Assembly (NCBI GenBank): GCA_037013495.1
Contig: CM072802.1
Coordinates: forward strand, 43,562,501 to 43,626,500
From: Hippophae tibetana
Lineage: Eukaryota > Streptophyta > Magnoliopsida > Rosales > Elaeagnaceae
Direction: 5' to 3'
Length of the DNA stretch: 64,000 nt
The notes beneath the pieces were generated by a model. That model worked only from the letters and a program-made list of their open reading frames with translations, was not told the DNA's origin and did not search any database. Shown here piece by piece: positions 50,552 to 62,188 of the stretch; the stretch's first letter is position 1; each line of letters begins with the position of its first letter. Made by a program: the position numbers and the translations under genes.

Positions 50552-51010
50552 CTATGATGTTGGTGTAATGATATTTTCACCGGCTTCATTTGTAGATGTC
50601 TTTGCTTTGGCCTTTTCCTTTTTACTCTGTTGTTTGAGTCCTTTGAAATCTCTAAATGATGGCTTTCCTTTCTTTGTTGTTCTCCTTGCTTTTGTTTTTT
50701 TTTTCATCTTCAATTTCTTCTTGTTTTTGAGGCAATAAATGACACCTCTCACTATATTTAGTATAACCCATTTGTCCTCATTCCCTAATAAAAATATTGA
50801 ATCTTCATAAGGAAGCTTTTATATACTTATTTGGTAATATATGGAACAATTTGTATGAACTTATTTCTTGAGCTCACAAGCTTCTATTGCATGACTGCAT
50901 GGTAGCTTTAGTTGTTAGAATTTCTCACATATGCATGTATCATTATTAAATTCTACAATGTAGCTCTCCATCTCTTTCTTTAACTTCTACCAAATGTGTG
51001 TTGATATTAA
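50552..51010 (-). pseudogene. MULE (Mutator-like) transposase C-terminal fragment with SWIM zinc finger
   Basis: One continuous minus-strand frame encodes the C-terminal end of a MULE-type transposase. The SWIM motif reads SYIVEFNNDTCICEKF, then QLKLPCSHAIEAC, giving the CxC...CxH zinc ligands. A tail rich in lysine follows (KKLKMKKKTKARRTTKKGK) and ends at a normal stop. Three in-frame stops lie between the SWIM motif and the tail or within them, including one directly after CEKF. The catalytic DDE part is missing; the neighbouring LTR-like repeat starts just beyond. FAR1-type domesticated proteins also carry SWIM fingers, but the short spacing and decay favour a transposon relic. Confidence 0.78.
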
Positions 51011-51099
51011 TAGTTGTAAACTTTTAGGATTTTATTCTTCTTTTTGAAATTTTCTACTCAACCTACTGATGGGCAAAACTGTCATCGTTGATAATGTCA

Positions 51100-52624
51100 T
51101 CGCTTTGCTTTTATATTTATAAAACTCTCGCAAGTGCATGAATCATTTCATAGAAAATGATAAGTATACTCCCAAGGTCGATCTAAGGAATGAATGTATG
51201 TGGTTTTTAATTTATTATTCAAACTTTTAAAAACGAAATTAAATCCTAAACATCTTGTCACGATATTTTGGGATTTTGTATTTCTAATCTAATAACATAA
51301 AAATAAACATAGAAACAGATTCAATAAAGATTTATGAAAATTTTATCTTTTATAATAGTAGAGTATTTATGGATATAATAACTAAGTTAATTATGCTTGC
51401 TCATATTATTTAGATTATTAAAGATATAAATTGATATTTATTGATTCTCTCTTTTTTAGATGAATACCACCTTTGGTGGGGTTAGATATTCTTTGTTAAC
51501 TAAACAAATCAATTAACACTTATGGGTGGGGTTGATAACTAATTTGGTTAATTACATTAATTCTTTTTTTCTAAGAGATGTGAAAATGAACCATTTAAAT
51601 GCCACATTTGGTGGGGTTAGAAAGTTTAAACTTTATTCAAGGTGTCCAAATTAAACTTAAGAATTTTATTATCCGTGTGCTAACTTTCAAGTATTAAAAC
51701 CACTACTGAAAACATGTTGTCAATATATTTTCAAATAATAATTCTTATAAAAACTTTTGAAATAGAGCTTCACTCGAACTATCAGGCGATTGTACCAACA
51801 AATAAAAAAACACTGCTCTAAATCAGACCGGATAACTAAACCTTAAAATCTAATTTTCAGATTTAAGTTTGTAATGAAAAATAATATATTTCTCTCTAAC
51901 ATTATTAATATAAAATCTTGAATAAAAACATAATCAATTCATTTTAGAGATTTTTACCTATTTAATATTTCGCAAACATAACAACGTTATTATTATATCA
52001 TGTTTACAAATAGCCAGCAATGTTAAATTTAATCACAGATAAATTAAATATAACATATAAGAATAAAAAATAACTTAAAAGAAAATAAAATTCTTATAGT
52101 ACTTTGATGTTATTTCTGTTGTTGGAAAACCTCCAAACAAAATTTGCACTTCCATTTATTGAATCAAAAAGCAAATAAATTACAAAAACATAATTAGTTC
52201 TTCTCAAAAAGAAAAGAACTCTAAAACTAAGAAAAACTAAAAACTAAAAAATAGAGAGAAAGAAAGAGAGAAGATGTTTTTTATGTGTGTTTTGATATGA
52301 AGAGAATGTGGGTATTTATAGGTGAGGAGAGAAAAAAAGAGTGGGTGCAAAAATGACTAAAAATGGAGGAAATGCGTAATAGGTGATGATGACGTCAGTT
52401 GATATCAACTGGTAGGTGGGGCACGGCGGTGCATGCGGAATGGACCAAAGGTGCGTGTGGACTGGGTGTAGATAGGCACAGGTGCGCACGGGATGGTGAG
52501 GAGGCACGCATGGACTCGGCGTTGTGCTGGCGTGGCATGCGCGTTGCTGGGCGCGCTACGCGCGTTGGCTGGCACTGTTGGGCGGCTGCGTGCACAATTT
52601 CCTCATTTTTGACTCATTTTGTCC
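51100..52624 (-). repeat. Athila-type LTR-like repeat on the minus strand
   Basis: Its minus-strand end (gaccttgggagtatacttat, then gaaatgattcatgcacttgc) matches the LTR ends at about 31460-31550 and 38676-38750. A GC-rich block at 52380-52610 near the opposite end resembles the promoter-side block of the LTR at 41195-43116. No internal coding part of this copy is present in the window. Confidence 0.6.
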
Positions 52625-52782
52625 AATTTTAAACTGTATTTTTTAAATAAAAAAACACGTAGGACGTAGCGTTGGTTAACGTGTTAAACCGACGCTATAC
52701 ACGTGTGTAGCATCGGTTAAACACATCAAACGACGCTACGTCCTACATGTATTTTTTTATTTAAAAAATGTAGTTTGATTTT
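52625..52782. mobile_element. Foldback (hairpin) element related to CACTA ends
   Basis: Two arms of about 78 bp, nearly perfect inverted copies, meet near 52703. Each runs from an AT-rich outer part (tttttaaataaaaaaa) through taggacgtagcg to cacgtg at the centre. The same words begin the CACTA subterminal region at 52950. It looks like a miniature palindromic derivative of that family. Confidence 0.75.
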
Positions 52783-52949
52783 AACTATAAATATGTACGT
52801 ACGTACATAAAATTAAGTATCAAAAACAATACACAAAATTATATAATTTTAAAAACCAATTATCTAAAAAAATAAAAACTTATACTATATATATATATAT
52901 ATGCAAATTAAATTTTAAAGAGTTTAAATAAAATAATAATTGACAAAAA

Positions 52950-55900
52950 ATAATTTTCAATTTTAAACTATATTTCTTAAATAAAAAAATACACATAGGA
53001 CGTAGCGTCGGTTGACGTGGTGAACCAACGCTACACACGTGGATAGTGTCGGTTGACGTGGTGAACCAACGCTATACACGTGGATAGCATTGGTTCTACG
53101 CATCAACCGACGCTATACACACGTATTAATCCATTTCTCTTTTCTCTTCTTCCTCAGAATTTCTTTTTCAATTTGTGTTGCAACAATAAACTTCAAAATC
53201 GAGCTCACCTCCTCCACTCTTTCTCATTTTTCGGTCACCTTCAACCACCATTTTCAATGTCTTTTATGGGTTATATTCCTCTTCTTATTATCTTTCAGAT
53301 CCCCTATTTTTTTGAGCGAAATACTCAAATTTTTTATACCCATTTTCTCACTTTTTCTCACTCACAAAACACTCATTTTTTCTTCATTTCCTTCATTTAA
53401 TCACTTCATTTACTCTTGTAAGCTTTTTCTATTAATCCTACGCACTTATTATTCGGTTTGCTTTATTTTTTGTATAAATTTTTTATTTATGTATGTTTTT
53501 TATTATGCTTGTTATTATATATTTGGCGTATTTTTTATGGAAATAATATTTGGATGTTGTGGGTTTGACGGACTATGATATTTACTGTACGTTGATAAAT
53601 TTATATACATATAAATAATTATATTTTATTAAGTAAAAGTAATACAATTGTAGAATGATTAAAATGATAAATTTTTGTATTATGTATGTTTTGGTATATA
53701 TTCTAATAATTAGGGAACTTATATATAATAATACTTGAAATATATTGATTTGATACATAATTAATGTCATTAATAGAAAATGGAAAAATCTTGGATGTCA
53801 AAGTGTAGAATTGAGCAGGACTACACTTCTGGAGTTGAAAGTTTCATAGAATTTGCTTGAAGAAATGGTAATAATGAAATTAGTATGATTTGATGCCCAT
53901 ATGTTAAATGTAAAAATGAGTGATTTCATGACGTTGACGAGGTTAAGTATCACCCTAGCTGTAGTGATATTCTTTTGGCTATAAATGTTGGTATTATCAT
54001 GGAGAAAATATTGATAATACTCATGAGGAATAGATAAATAAGAATGTGAGTGGATTACATACATCTTATCATAATGTACAGACAAAAAATATGTTTCATG
54101 GTGTTGAAGATGAACTACGTGAGGATGATCCAGAAACCTTTAAAAAACTTCTAGAAGATGTCAAAAAATCGTTGTATCCAAAATGCAAGAAATATACTAA
54201 AATGTTGGGATTGGTCCCTTAGTCATATAATTTATAAATGATTGGACTCTTGGATGTTTATATATATGTATGTTCCTAAAATTGTCAATTAATTTATATT
54301 TCTTCATTGTTAATTTGCAGATATTTCATGGATCCTACAGTAACAGAACTTGTAGATCCAAATGATCCATTGGGGCATTTGAAAAGAAGGGGTTGAGCAA
54401 ATATACCTGATGCTCCATTTAACTCAAATGATAGAGTACCCATTCTATTTTATGCTACTGGTAATCCAATAGAGGAAAATGGCCAACAATTGAAATCCTC
54501 TATTGGTAGACTTGTGAAATCCAGTATACCAATCAATATAAATGATTGGACTCAGGTTGACGAAGATGAAAAGTTCAAAATATGGAAAATCATTTGTGTA
54601 AGTCTCTTATATTTTATAATCAATTACATATATTATATATTTTTTGTATTATATCTAATCTTTTGTAGTGTGTTTTTACATAATCGTTACAACGTCGATG
54701 ACACTTGGAAGAGCAAGTGTTATAAGATTGCAAATAAGGTGTGGAAAGAATACAAGATTACAAAGTCCATATTTGGAACCACTTGATGAAGTAGAGATCT
54801 ACAAAATCCCTAAAGGGCACCCCTGGATTACACCTTAAGTTTGGAAAGACTTCATGGATTATAGACGTACGGATGAATTTCAAATTATTAGGGAAGAACA
54901 TGAGAATATACAAATGCATAACATTCTTCCTAACCGTACTAAGAGGTCTTCAAATCCTGAAGTTAGATATAGAATGATATTATTAACTTGTGTTAATTTA
55001 TAAATATTTTTATATTTATTTTCCTCAAATTTAAGCGATGTCATGGTTAATAAATCTATTTAATTTATGCAGAAAGCTGAATTGGGTAAATCGGTTACCT
55101 GATCGGAATTGTACATAAAATAAAGACCCTTAAAACGAAGAAGCTAAGACCAATGACTAAGTGAGAAAAAGAACAACTAAATAAGTTGGTTAGTAATTTA
55201 ACTTGATATGAAGTCTTTATTATTTTTTCTAATTGATGTAAAAATGTATGATATGTTTGTTTGCTTTATTATTTGTAGAGAGTTATTCAAGAACAAATAA
55301 CTAGGGGTGAAATAATTGAAGAGCCTATGAGAGATGCTATATATCATGCATTTGGACACGAGTATCTTGGTCGTGTTAGAGGGGGTAGCCAATATGATAG
55401 TTATATGGAGTATTTTAACATTCCAAAACAAAAGCCTCAGACTGTCAGTAAAGAGAAGTACACTAAAATTGAAGAAGAACTCAACTCCTTTAAGGCCTTA
55501 ATGTTAAGTGAGATTTCCACTATAAAAGAATATCAATCACAACACATGTCAGGCATGGCATCATTCTACAATCAAGGCATGACATATTGGCCAAGCATGC
55601 AACCATCCATGCCAAGCATGTCACCCACACAATCTCATGACGCTCAAACTATATCCAATATGGGATATAGTCATCCTATTGGTCCTCCCTTTATGCCAAG
55701 AATGCATATGCAATCAAGTAGTGATTCATTTTCTCCAATGCAATTTGGCATTCTTACCATCAATCACATCACGATGAACGTTTTGGTGAGAATGTACATC
55801 CAATAGCTACCCCAAATGGGAGTCCTCCTCTATTTGATGAATCATATGTGGTAAGATTTTAATTTCTGGTGTAGATAATCTATTATTTTTATTTCTTATT

Positions 55901-56210
55901 ATATGTTTTATTTATTATATATAACACTTAAATTTTTTACAGAATATGAAATGTTAGTTGAAACATCCATCATCAACGGACTTTGTTGCTATTAGAACGG
56001 TACAACAATTGAGTGATGATCGTATGATTCATAATCAATATTTGCCTAATCATTGGTAAATAGTAATTGATCAATCATTGCTCCATGATTTTCCACTACC
56101 TGTACCTTTTAATGCTACCACAGTCCAAGAGGCGGTTGGGCAGTATGTGGCTTGGGCGTCGATTCAAGTTGTTCTAAATTTTAACGTGATACTATATTTT
56201 AACTTATATG
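52950..56210 (+). mobile_element. CACTA (En/Spm-type) transposon, deletion derivative
   Basis: The left part (52980-53125) has subterminal repeats: a 41-bp unit (gtcggttgacgtggtgaacc...) twice in tandem at 53007-53088, plus inverted accgacgctat words. At 53780 begins the transposase-associated domain found at the start of CACTA TNPD proteins (SWMSKCRIEQDYTSGVESF), with early stops. The main transposase is missing. From 54328 follows a spliced second gene of the TNPA/Transposase_24 kind. It has a segment with SSIGRLVKSSIPININDWTQ (54481-54597), then WKSKCYKIANKVWKEYK (about 54700), GHEYLGRVRGGSQYDSYMEY (55355) and VQEAVGQYVAWA near 56125. No right terminal repeat or 3-bp target duplication is found. 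This is a non-autonomous, decayed copy. Confidence 0.83.
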
Positions 56211-58319
56211 TCTAGAAGATTCCAATTTTTTTCTTTCATAGTCTCTTGTTTCTTCCCTGAGAGAGGTTGATACAGATAATCTTCTATCGACATTTTCCAA
56301 AACCCAAATTTTGTGCCATAAAATTTCTCGAGTTTCATCTTTTCTTCATCTATGGTCATTGCTACCACTCAAATCTAATTTCCTTCGGATCATTTCTGAC
56401 TATTCTTGCAAACCACCATATATTAGAACACCTTCGTTGATAAACCAATATTGCCGACAAATTTTACTATTCACGTAATTCATTATTCACAAATAGTAAC
56501 CTTGTAGAAAATTGACATAAATCAACACAAAATGCTCTCATATCAATTGTTGAAAAATTACGCAAATTCTCAATAAACTAAATTTATGAGAAAACAAAAA
56601 TAGACAAAATAACACAAATTTGATAACAAAGTTCGATCAATTTTTTTTACGTATCCAAACCCACTGCAAATTTTTTACTAAAAATGAGAAATTATACAAA
56701 ATGTTTACAACACTCACAACTCACAACCCAATTACATCCAAGAAAATTGCTCTTAATTTTCTCTCACTAAAGTTTTTTTCTCTAAGTTTTTCTCTCAATT
56801 GAATAATAAAAACTAACTTCTAACATGTTTTGACAACTAATTTTTAATTGACTTTCCTTGTTTTTCAACAAAATATGCATTGTTCATTCAATTTTATTAG
56901 GTTGTTGGCTTAACAATCACTCTTACGTTATTAGCTTGACAACCACTTTTTTGTTTTATTGTCGTTTATTACAATCATTTTTTTGTTTTATTATCGTTTA
57001 TTACACCGCTTTGATAAATATAAGTTTGACCAACTAATACTACAATATTCTACTTATATTTTCAATATTTAGCTATAGATATAATAGTAGGCATGTCCTT
57101 CCAATATTAAAATATTACGTTTGTGTTGCAGATCATATGCATGCAAGGACTAATATGAACAATATATAATACAGTAAATATTATTTGAATATAAAGTAAT
57201 GCATTACTTACAATCCATTACAAGCATGCCATTTAGGCATTTACATACAATATTTTAGCTACTGCAAGTGTTTTCTTAAAGTACTCTAGATAGAGGTAGA
57301 GAAACAATTTCTTGAGCTATAGTAGAAGGAGATCAAGTGATTAACAACCTTAGATTAATTGTACTTTAATTTAATTTGTTTACAGACGTACCAAATTGTT
57401 GAATATATACGGATAACTTGACAAAAACTGAAATATATCGGATTTAACCTTATATTGTTGAACATTAACTGGAAAAAAAAAATCTAATCAAGCAATCTCG
57501 ATAAACAAATTGTAAACAATCATATTATAATTTGTAAACAAACAGATTATAATCAGACTTTGATTATATACGTACCAGATTTTTCTTACATTGTTTGATC
57601 TATTGTTTTTTTCTTTTCTTTTTTAAAGAACGATGAAGAAAATAGCTGAGAAAAATTTCAAAAAATCGATCAAGAAACTTTCTAAGAAAATCTCCACCGA
57701 TGAAAAAAGTCGATAGAGTCTCAGTCTGTTTTTGTCGGTGATATAGTTGGCTCACTATCTCTGGTTTTTTATGAGAACACCGTCGAATGGTTTTGTTTTT
57801 CAAAGAGAATCGCACCGCCCTAATTATGAGCTGAATGATATATCAGCTGGAGATAGGTAAGGGCAAGTTTGTATTTTCAAATGTATAGTAATGTTTAAAC
57901 CTGTATCCTTTCTGAATGTTTTGTTATATTTTGGTAATTTTCTGATATTTTCATATATTTTGGTTTTGGTTTTTTGTATATTTGCAGTTTGATCCAGACC
58001 AAAACTTGTTTGGTAATAAATTTTTCTATTTTCTAAAAAAAAAATGGAAAAAGAACACACAAAGACATGTTTGGTAACTTTAAAAATCATGTGTATGAAA
58101 ATCTGAAACTTGAAAACAAAACTAATTATAAAAGCCTGACATGCACTAACAAAAATCACATTTTACCGACTGTTAAAAACAAACTCAGCACCTTAAGTTA
58201 ATTTGCTTTATGCTTGCAGGTTCTGTCTGTCTGTTAATAAACTGTTGAATGCTAGTTGACGGTTGAAATCTGAAAGTTGAAAACAAAATCAATTCATGTT
58301 CGAACAACACCACATTATT
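56211..58319. other. Intergenic DNA
   Basis: No gene recognised. Near 57960-58000, tatatttgcagtttgatccagacc resembles part of eIF4E intron 4 (about 17750-17790), a short and unexplained similarity. Confidence 0.5.
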
Positions 58320-58405
58320 ACTGATTGTTACAAAAAATCATAACGCCTTAAGTCAATTTAATTCATGCTTGCGTGCTCTTGCCTGATTGCTAATAGACTG
58401 TTGAA
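58185..58405. repeat. Two tandem copies of a short repeat also present beside eIF4E
   Basis: About 58185-58258 and 58328-58405 are similar (caccttaagttaatttgctt and cgccttaagtcaatttaatt, then atgcttgc, then aactgttgaatgc and agactgttgaatgc). The second copy is the counterpart of 18110-18185 in the duplicated segment. Its nature is unknown. Confidence 0.55.
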
Positions 58406-61400
58406 TGCGTACTGCAAATTTTATTCGGAAAAACCACCAGCACCGCACATCAAAAACTTTTTTTTTTTTTTGCATTAATATACTATTATCCTCTGTAGAA
58501 TGGAGAAAATCGTCTAATTCATTTACAAATGTCCAAGCACAACCTTACAAAACAAAATTATATAAACATGTTGAGATGAAAAAAAAGGCGGAGGATCTAT
58601 CCAACAAAAGCTGATTTTTTTTACTTAAAATCAAAGTATCTCTCCTTCCTCTTCTAAAAGAACACCATCATCCTCATATGCGTTGCATGCATACTCCTCC
58701 TTTATAAATAACCCTAGCTTCTCCAAAGGGGTAGCCACTCTGAAACTCGAACCCTTATTCCCACATAAAACTTCAAGTTCCTTCATTGCCTTCAAATTTG
58801 AAGATTCAATCTCAACAGTTTTTTCCATCTGGTGCACGTTTAGAAGCAATCATGTTATTAAGAGACAATCTACGTAGAGACTCTTCAGCAAATACAAACT
58901 ATAAACAAGAAAAGCAAAAACTAAAAACTTATATGTATAAACCTTCTCCAGTGCAATACGTGCTGCTTCTCTTTCTTTTAACCTTTGCCGCTGCAACTCA
59001 ATTTCTCTCATTCTTGTGGCAGCTTCGGCAGCAATTATTTGGGCTTCAATCCTTGCTGTCTCTGTTAAGTTAGAAATTAAATAAATTAGCTAAGTGAAGG
59101 TTGTGGAAGATTAGAAAGTTCACATTCAGTGGATAAAGACAATATAGAGGAAACAACAAAAGTAAATTGGGAAAAAACAAGTTCTGCTCCTTGTAAAACA
59201 CTTTTATTGTTCCTTGTAAAACAATTAAGCATCATGAAAGAGGTTAAAACAGAAAATGAAAATCAATACATGACCAGGACAATGCATTTGATATAAATGA
59301 ACACAAGGAACCAATCAACAAATCAACCAATTCAAGAAAAACAAACAAAATCCTTCTCAAAATCTTTATCCATTAAATGCTTGAAATATCTACGGGAAGA
59401 AGGCATACCTTGGTACAATAAACTACATAAAATATTTTCTTCTTTTTAGTATGATTCAGATAACCACTTAATTAGCTAATACTTCTCCAGTGTTTTAGAC
59501 AGAAATTTCATACTAGAAGAGAATGTAAAAATTACAAACGGGTAAAAAAGGACGGCAACTAAGGTTCTGGTGTGATGATCCAAATTTTTAAAAAAAGTTA
59601 AAAGCTGAAAAGATAACATAATCCCCAACGTATGTACATCAAACATACAAGGTATCATCTACATTAAAATGGGCAACCAGCAAAATATCAAAAGAAAGGA
59701 ATCAGAAAAATCAAGAGAGCAGTGCCAACAAAGTTACTTGAATTATACTCATTCACAACAAACTTTAGAAGAGAAATTAAGTAACCCTACAGAAATGCAT
59801 TGCCAGATCATATGCTAGAAGCCTAGCAGATATTAAGTCTTACAAAAATACAATAACCAAAAGAAAAAATATTATGTGTTTTCATAGATTTCTTCAGATC
59901 AATGTTTGAATGATCATTGAAAATGTTATTATTATATTTTGACCATCTACAGCAATGGAAACTGACCTTCACGCTGTATCCTCTCTAGTCTTTCCTTGTC
60001 CTTCTGTAATTTCACTGGATCACTTCTATCTCCCTGCATATGCGTAGAAATAAGTCATAAGCTTCTCGAAACACAACTTCCAAATGACATGAAGCATCTC
60101 AGAAAAATCCAATTCATCCTCTCCAAGAAGTCTTACATGATCAAGGAGTGTTTTATGTTGTGCTTTCAGTATAGTGTCAGCGAATCGGCTTTTCAGCATT
60201 GCAGCTCGGAGAGCCCTCTTAGGTGACAATTGCACATCAACAATTGGAGCATTCCATCCTTAAATAATACATAAACTAGGAAAATAAATCACTGCAAATG
60301 TACAGAGATGAACAGCCAATACTAAATGTTCAGCAAGACACAGAAGTGGATCGACTAACCTTCTGCAGAAGCAGCACCTATGACTGGAGCTATAAGTTGA
60401 GAACTGGGGCATATGCTTTCATTATCCAGAGCACTTACTGCCCCTTCAACACCATGCTAATAATAAGACCAAGAAATAACAGGTAATAGCACCACATACA
60501 TACAGGAAGATCTCCTCACCATCAGAATCTGGATCTGACTCTGATTTGCTTAGCTGGGATGTTGGTTTGGTTTTTGCTTGACAATCCATCCCAGGCAGGA
60601 TTTTCGCTTCACAATCCTACATAAACAAGCAACTTATCAACCTTGCATTGCTGAGCATAAAAGCTTCTAGCAGTAACAAGAAGATTACTGAGTCTAGTTC
60701 CAGACGTACCGGCCTAAATATATCAACAATATGAGCATGATTGTCACTTCCTGAAGATTGTTCAGAAGATATATCTAGACAAAAAGACAACTATTAATCA
60801 GACAATTAAGTTGAAAGAAAAAGACAGAGAGAAAGGACCAACTAACCACTTGATGCATCACTAGGAAGGCTACAACAGCAATTGATTATGCTGCATTTAC
60901 CACATTTACTTGAAACAGCAGTCCTACATGATCGACCCACAATAACAGTGCCACAAGGTTGTTTGATATTACTTTCAGTACCTATATGTCACATGGCCGA
61001 TCAGCTATGCAAATAGCCAACAAGCAAAAATAAAAATCTGTTAGTTCATACCTTTATCACAGTCCTGTGACACTTTAATCTTGCAGTGCTTGAATGATTT
61101 TAAGTGCTCCACCTATTACAGAAACATATAAATAAAGAAGCTTAAAGTTTATACAATTTTCTCCAAGGAAAAATGATGGTTCAATGAATAATTAATATGA
61201 AGGAAAAATAGTTGCAATATCGAAAACAGAAACAAGCTAACATAATGCAATAAATTTGACTTTATGGTAGGAAAGCACTTGAAGCATTTAATTTCTATAA
61301 GATAACTTCCAGACCACTTAAACATGAAATCGTATATTTCATGAAGACAACTTACTTCAGAATGACATGCACTCTTCAAAGACCATCTTGCGGCCTCTTC

Positions 61401-61705
61401 AAATGAGAATGATACTTTAGGCATTGAACTATTGTGCAAGAGAGGTTTTTCTCGAGAACTATGTGGTGTATCTATACCTTTCTTTGCCTTCCCACTTGAA
61501 TCTTTTTCAGGTCCAGCCATCGAGCCTCTACACTTTTCTTCGAAAATTTTCCATCTCAACTCAAAGATATGGTTTAATTGCTCCGCCATTTTATGCACTG
61601 CATTGGCAGGAGGGTTATATAGCATGGCATTAGAAAAGGTCAACCTGACATCTGAAGCAAATTCTTTGATGCCAGAATACATATTTTTTTCCAGCTTGGA
61701 TTTTA
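58320..61705 (-). repeat. Segmental duplication partner of 18105-21278
   Basis: A direct duplicate about 40 kb from the copy next to eIF4E. Exons, introns and the downstream region are shared, so the copying was at DNA level. This copy contains all ten exons of the working GTE gene. Confidence 0.9.
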
Positions 61706-62072
61706 TGGTCCCCAAGTCCATGGGTTTAGATACAATTTTAAAATAATCGGGAATGTTCAAAGCCACAGGATCAACTGGCTGATTGAAAACCCAACCAGCC
61801 TTATGAGACATAAGTTTCTTCAAAATGGTTGAGCACTGCAACATCATGCTCCGGTCCATCTTTTGCTTCTTTAATTTTTGCAACTCTAGCATGCTTTGAG
61901 AACCACGCTTTTTAGCACCAATAACAGAAGCTTTAACCATCAATTGGTCATCACCAAGAGACACCGGTTGCCCAAAATCACATGATTTCCTCCCAGGATC
62001 AGCTTCAACTCTTTTCTTGATAATTTTAATTTTCAGTTGTTTGCTTGATACTATGGTTTCAATTGCCATCAT
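58631..62072 (-). CDS. Bromodomain protein of the plant GTE family (GTE12/GTE8-like)
   Basis: GTE proteins are plant BET-type nuclear readers of acetylated histones. Ten exons join with GT-AG borders: 61356-62072, 61052-61112, 60847-60981, 60710-60774, 60520-60616, 60360-60443, 60137-60258, 59967-60033, 58943-59061 and 58631-58828, giving 554 aa. The bromodomain is at about residues 77-180 (NIPDYFKIVSKPMDLGTIK, and SNAMLYNPP with the acetyl-lysine Asn153). Lys/Arg-rich stretches flank it. A Ser/Asp-rich middle leads to QLSPKRALRAAMLKSRF (about 395-411), typical of GTE proteins. A charged coiled coil follows (about 428-500, KERLERIQRE, then LKERAARIALEK-like wording) and an acidic tail (EDDGVLLEEEGEIL). 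I see no clear NET domain. I placed the exon-6 acceptor at gttgaag|GGGCAG because the nearer AG at ttattattag would give an immediate stop. An apparently intact gene; the exact subgroup is uncertain. Confidence 0.93.
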
Positions 62073-62188
62073 GATGAGGCACCAACAATTGATAATGTGA
62101 ATATACAGATTTCGACATTCTCAGGGAACAATGATAATAGTAATTGCACGCTTATCCCCAATGATACAGAGCAAAGCAATGGTGCCAT
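62069..62188 (-). promoter_or_regulatory. Upstream reading frame overlapping the GTE start codon
   Basis: A 39-codon frame (MAPLLCSVSLGISVQ...) ends in TGA inside the ATGATGG of the main start, a stop-start overlap. It begins directly after a pyrimidine-rich tract ending tttccag, a possible leader-intron acceptor at 62189-62190. If it is in the mature mRNA it would lower or condition translation of the GTE protein. Another acceptor (tatgtgcag, about 62237) is possible. Confidence 0.5.

Noticed and set aside
52316-52632. Frames on both strands in a GC-rich patch
   Set aside because: Same situation: part of an LTR-like repeat, with no protein similarity.
53080-53578. 106- and 162-codon hydrophobic frames
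   Set aside because: T-rich leader sequence of the CACTA element encoding Phe/Ser/Leu-rich strings, with no family similarity.
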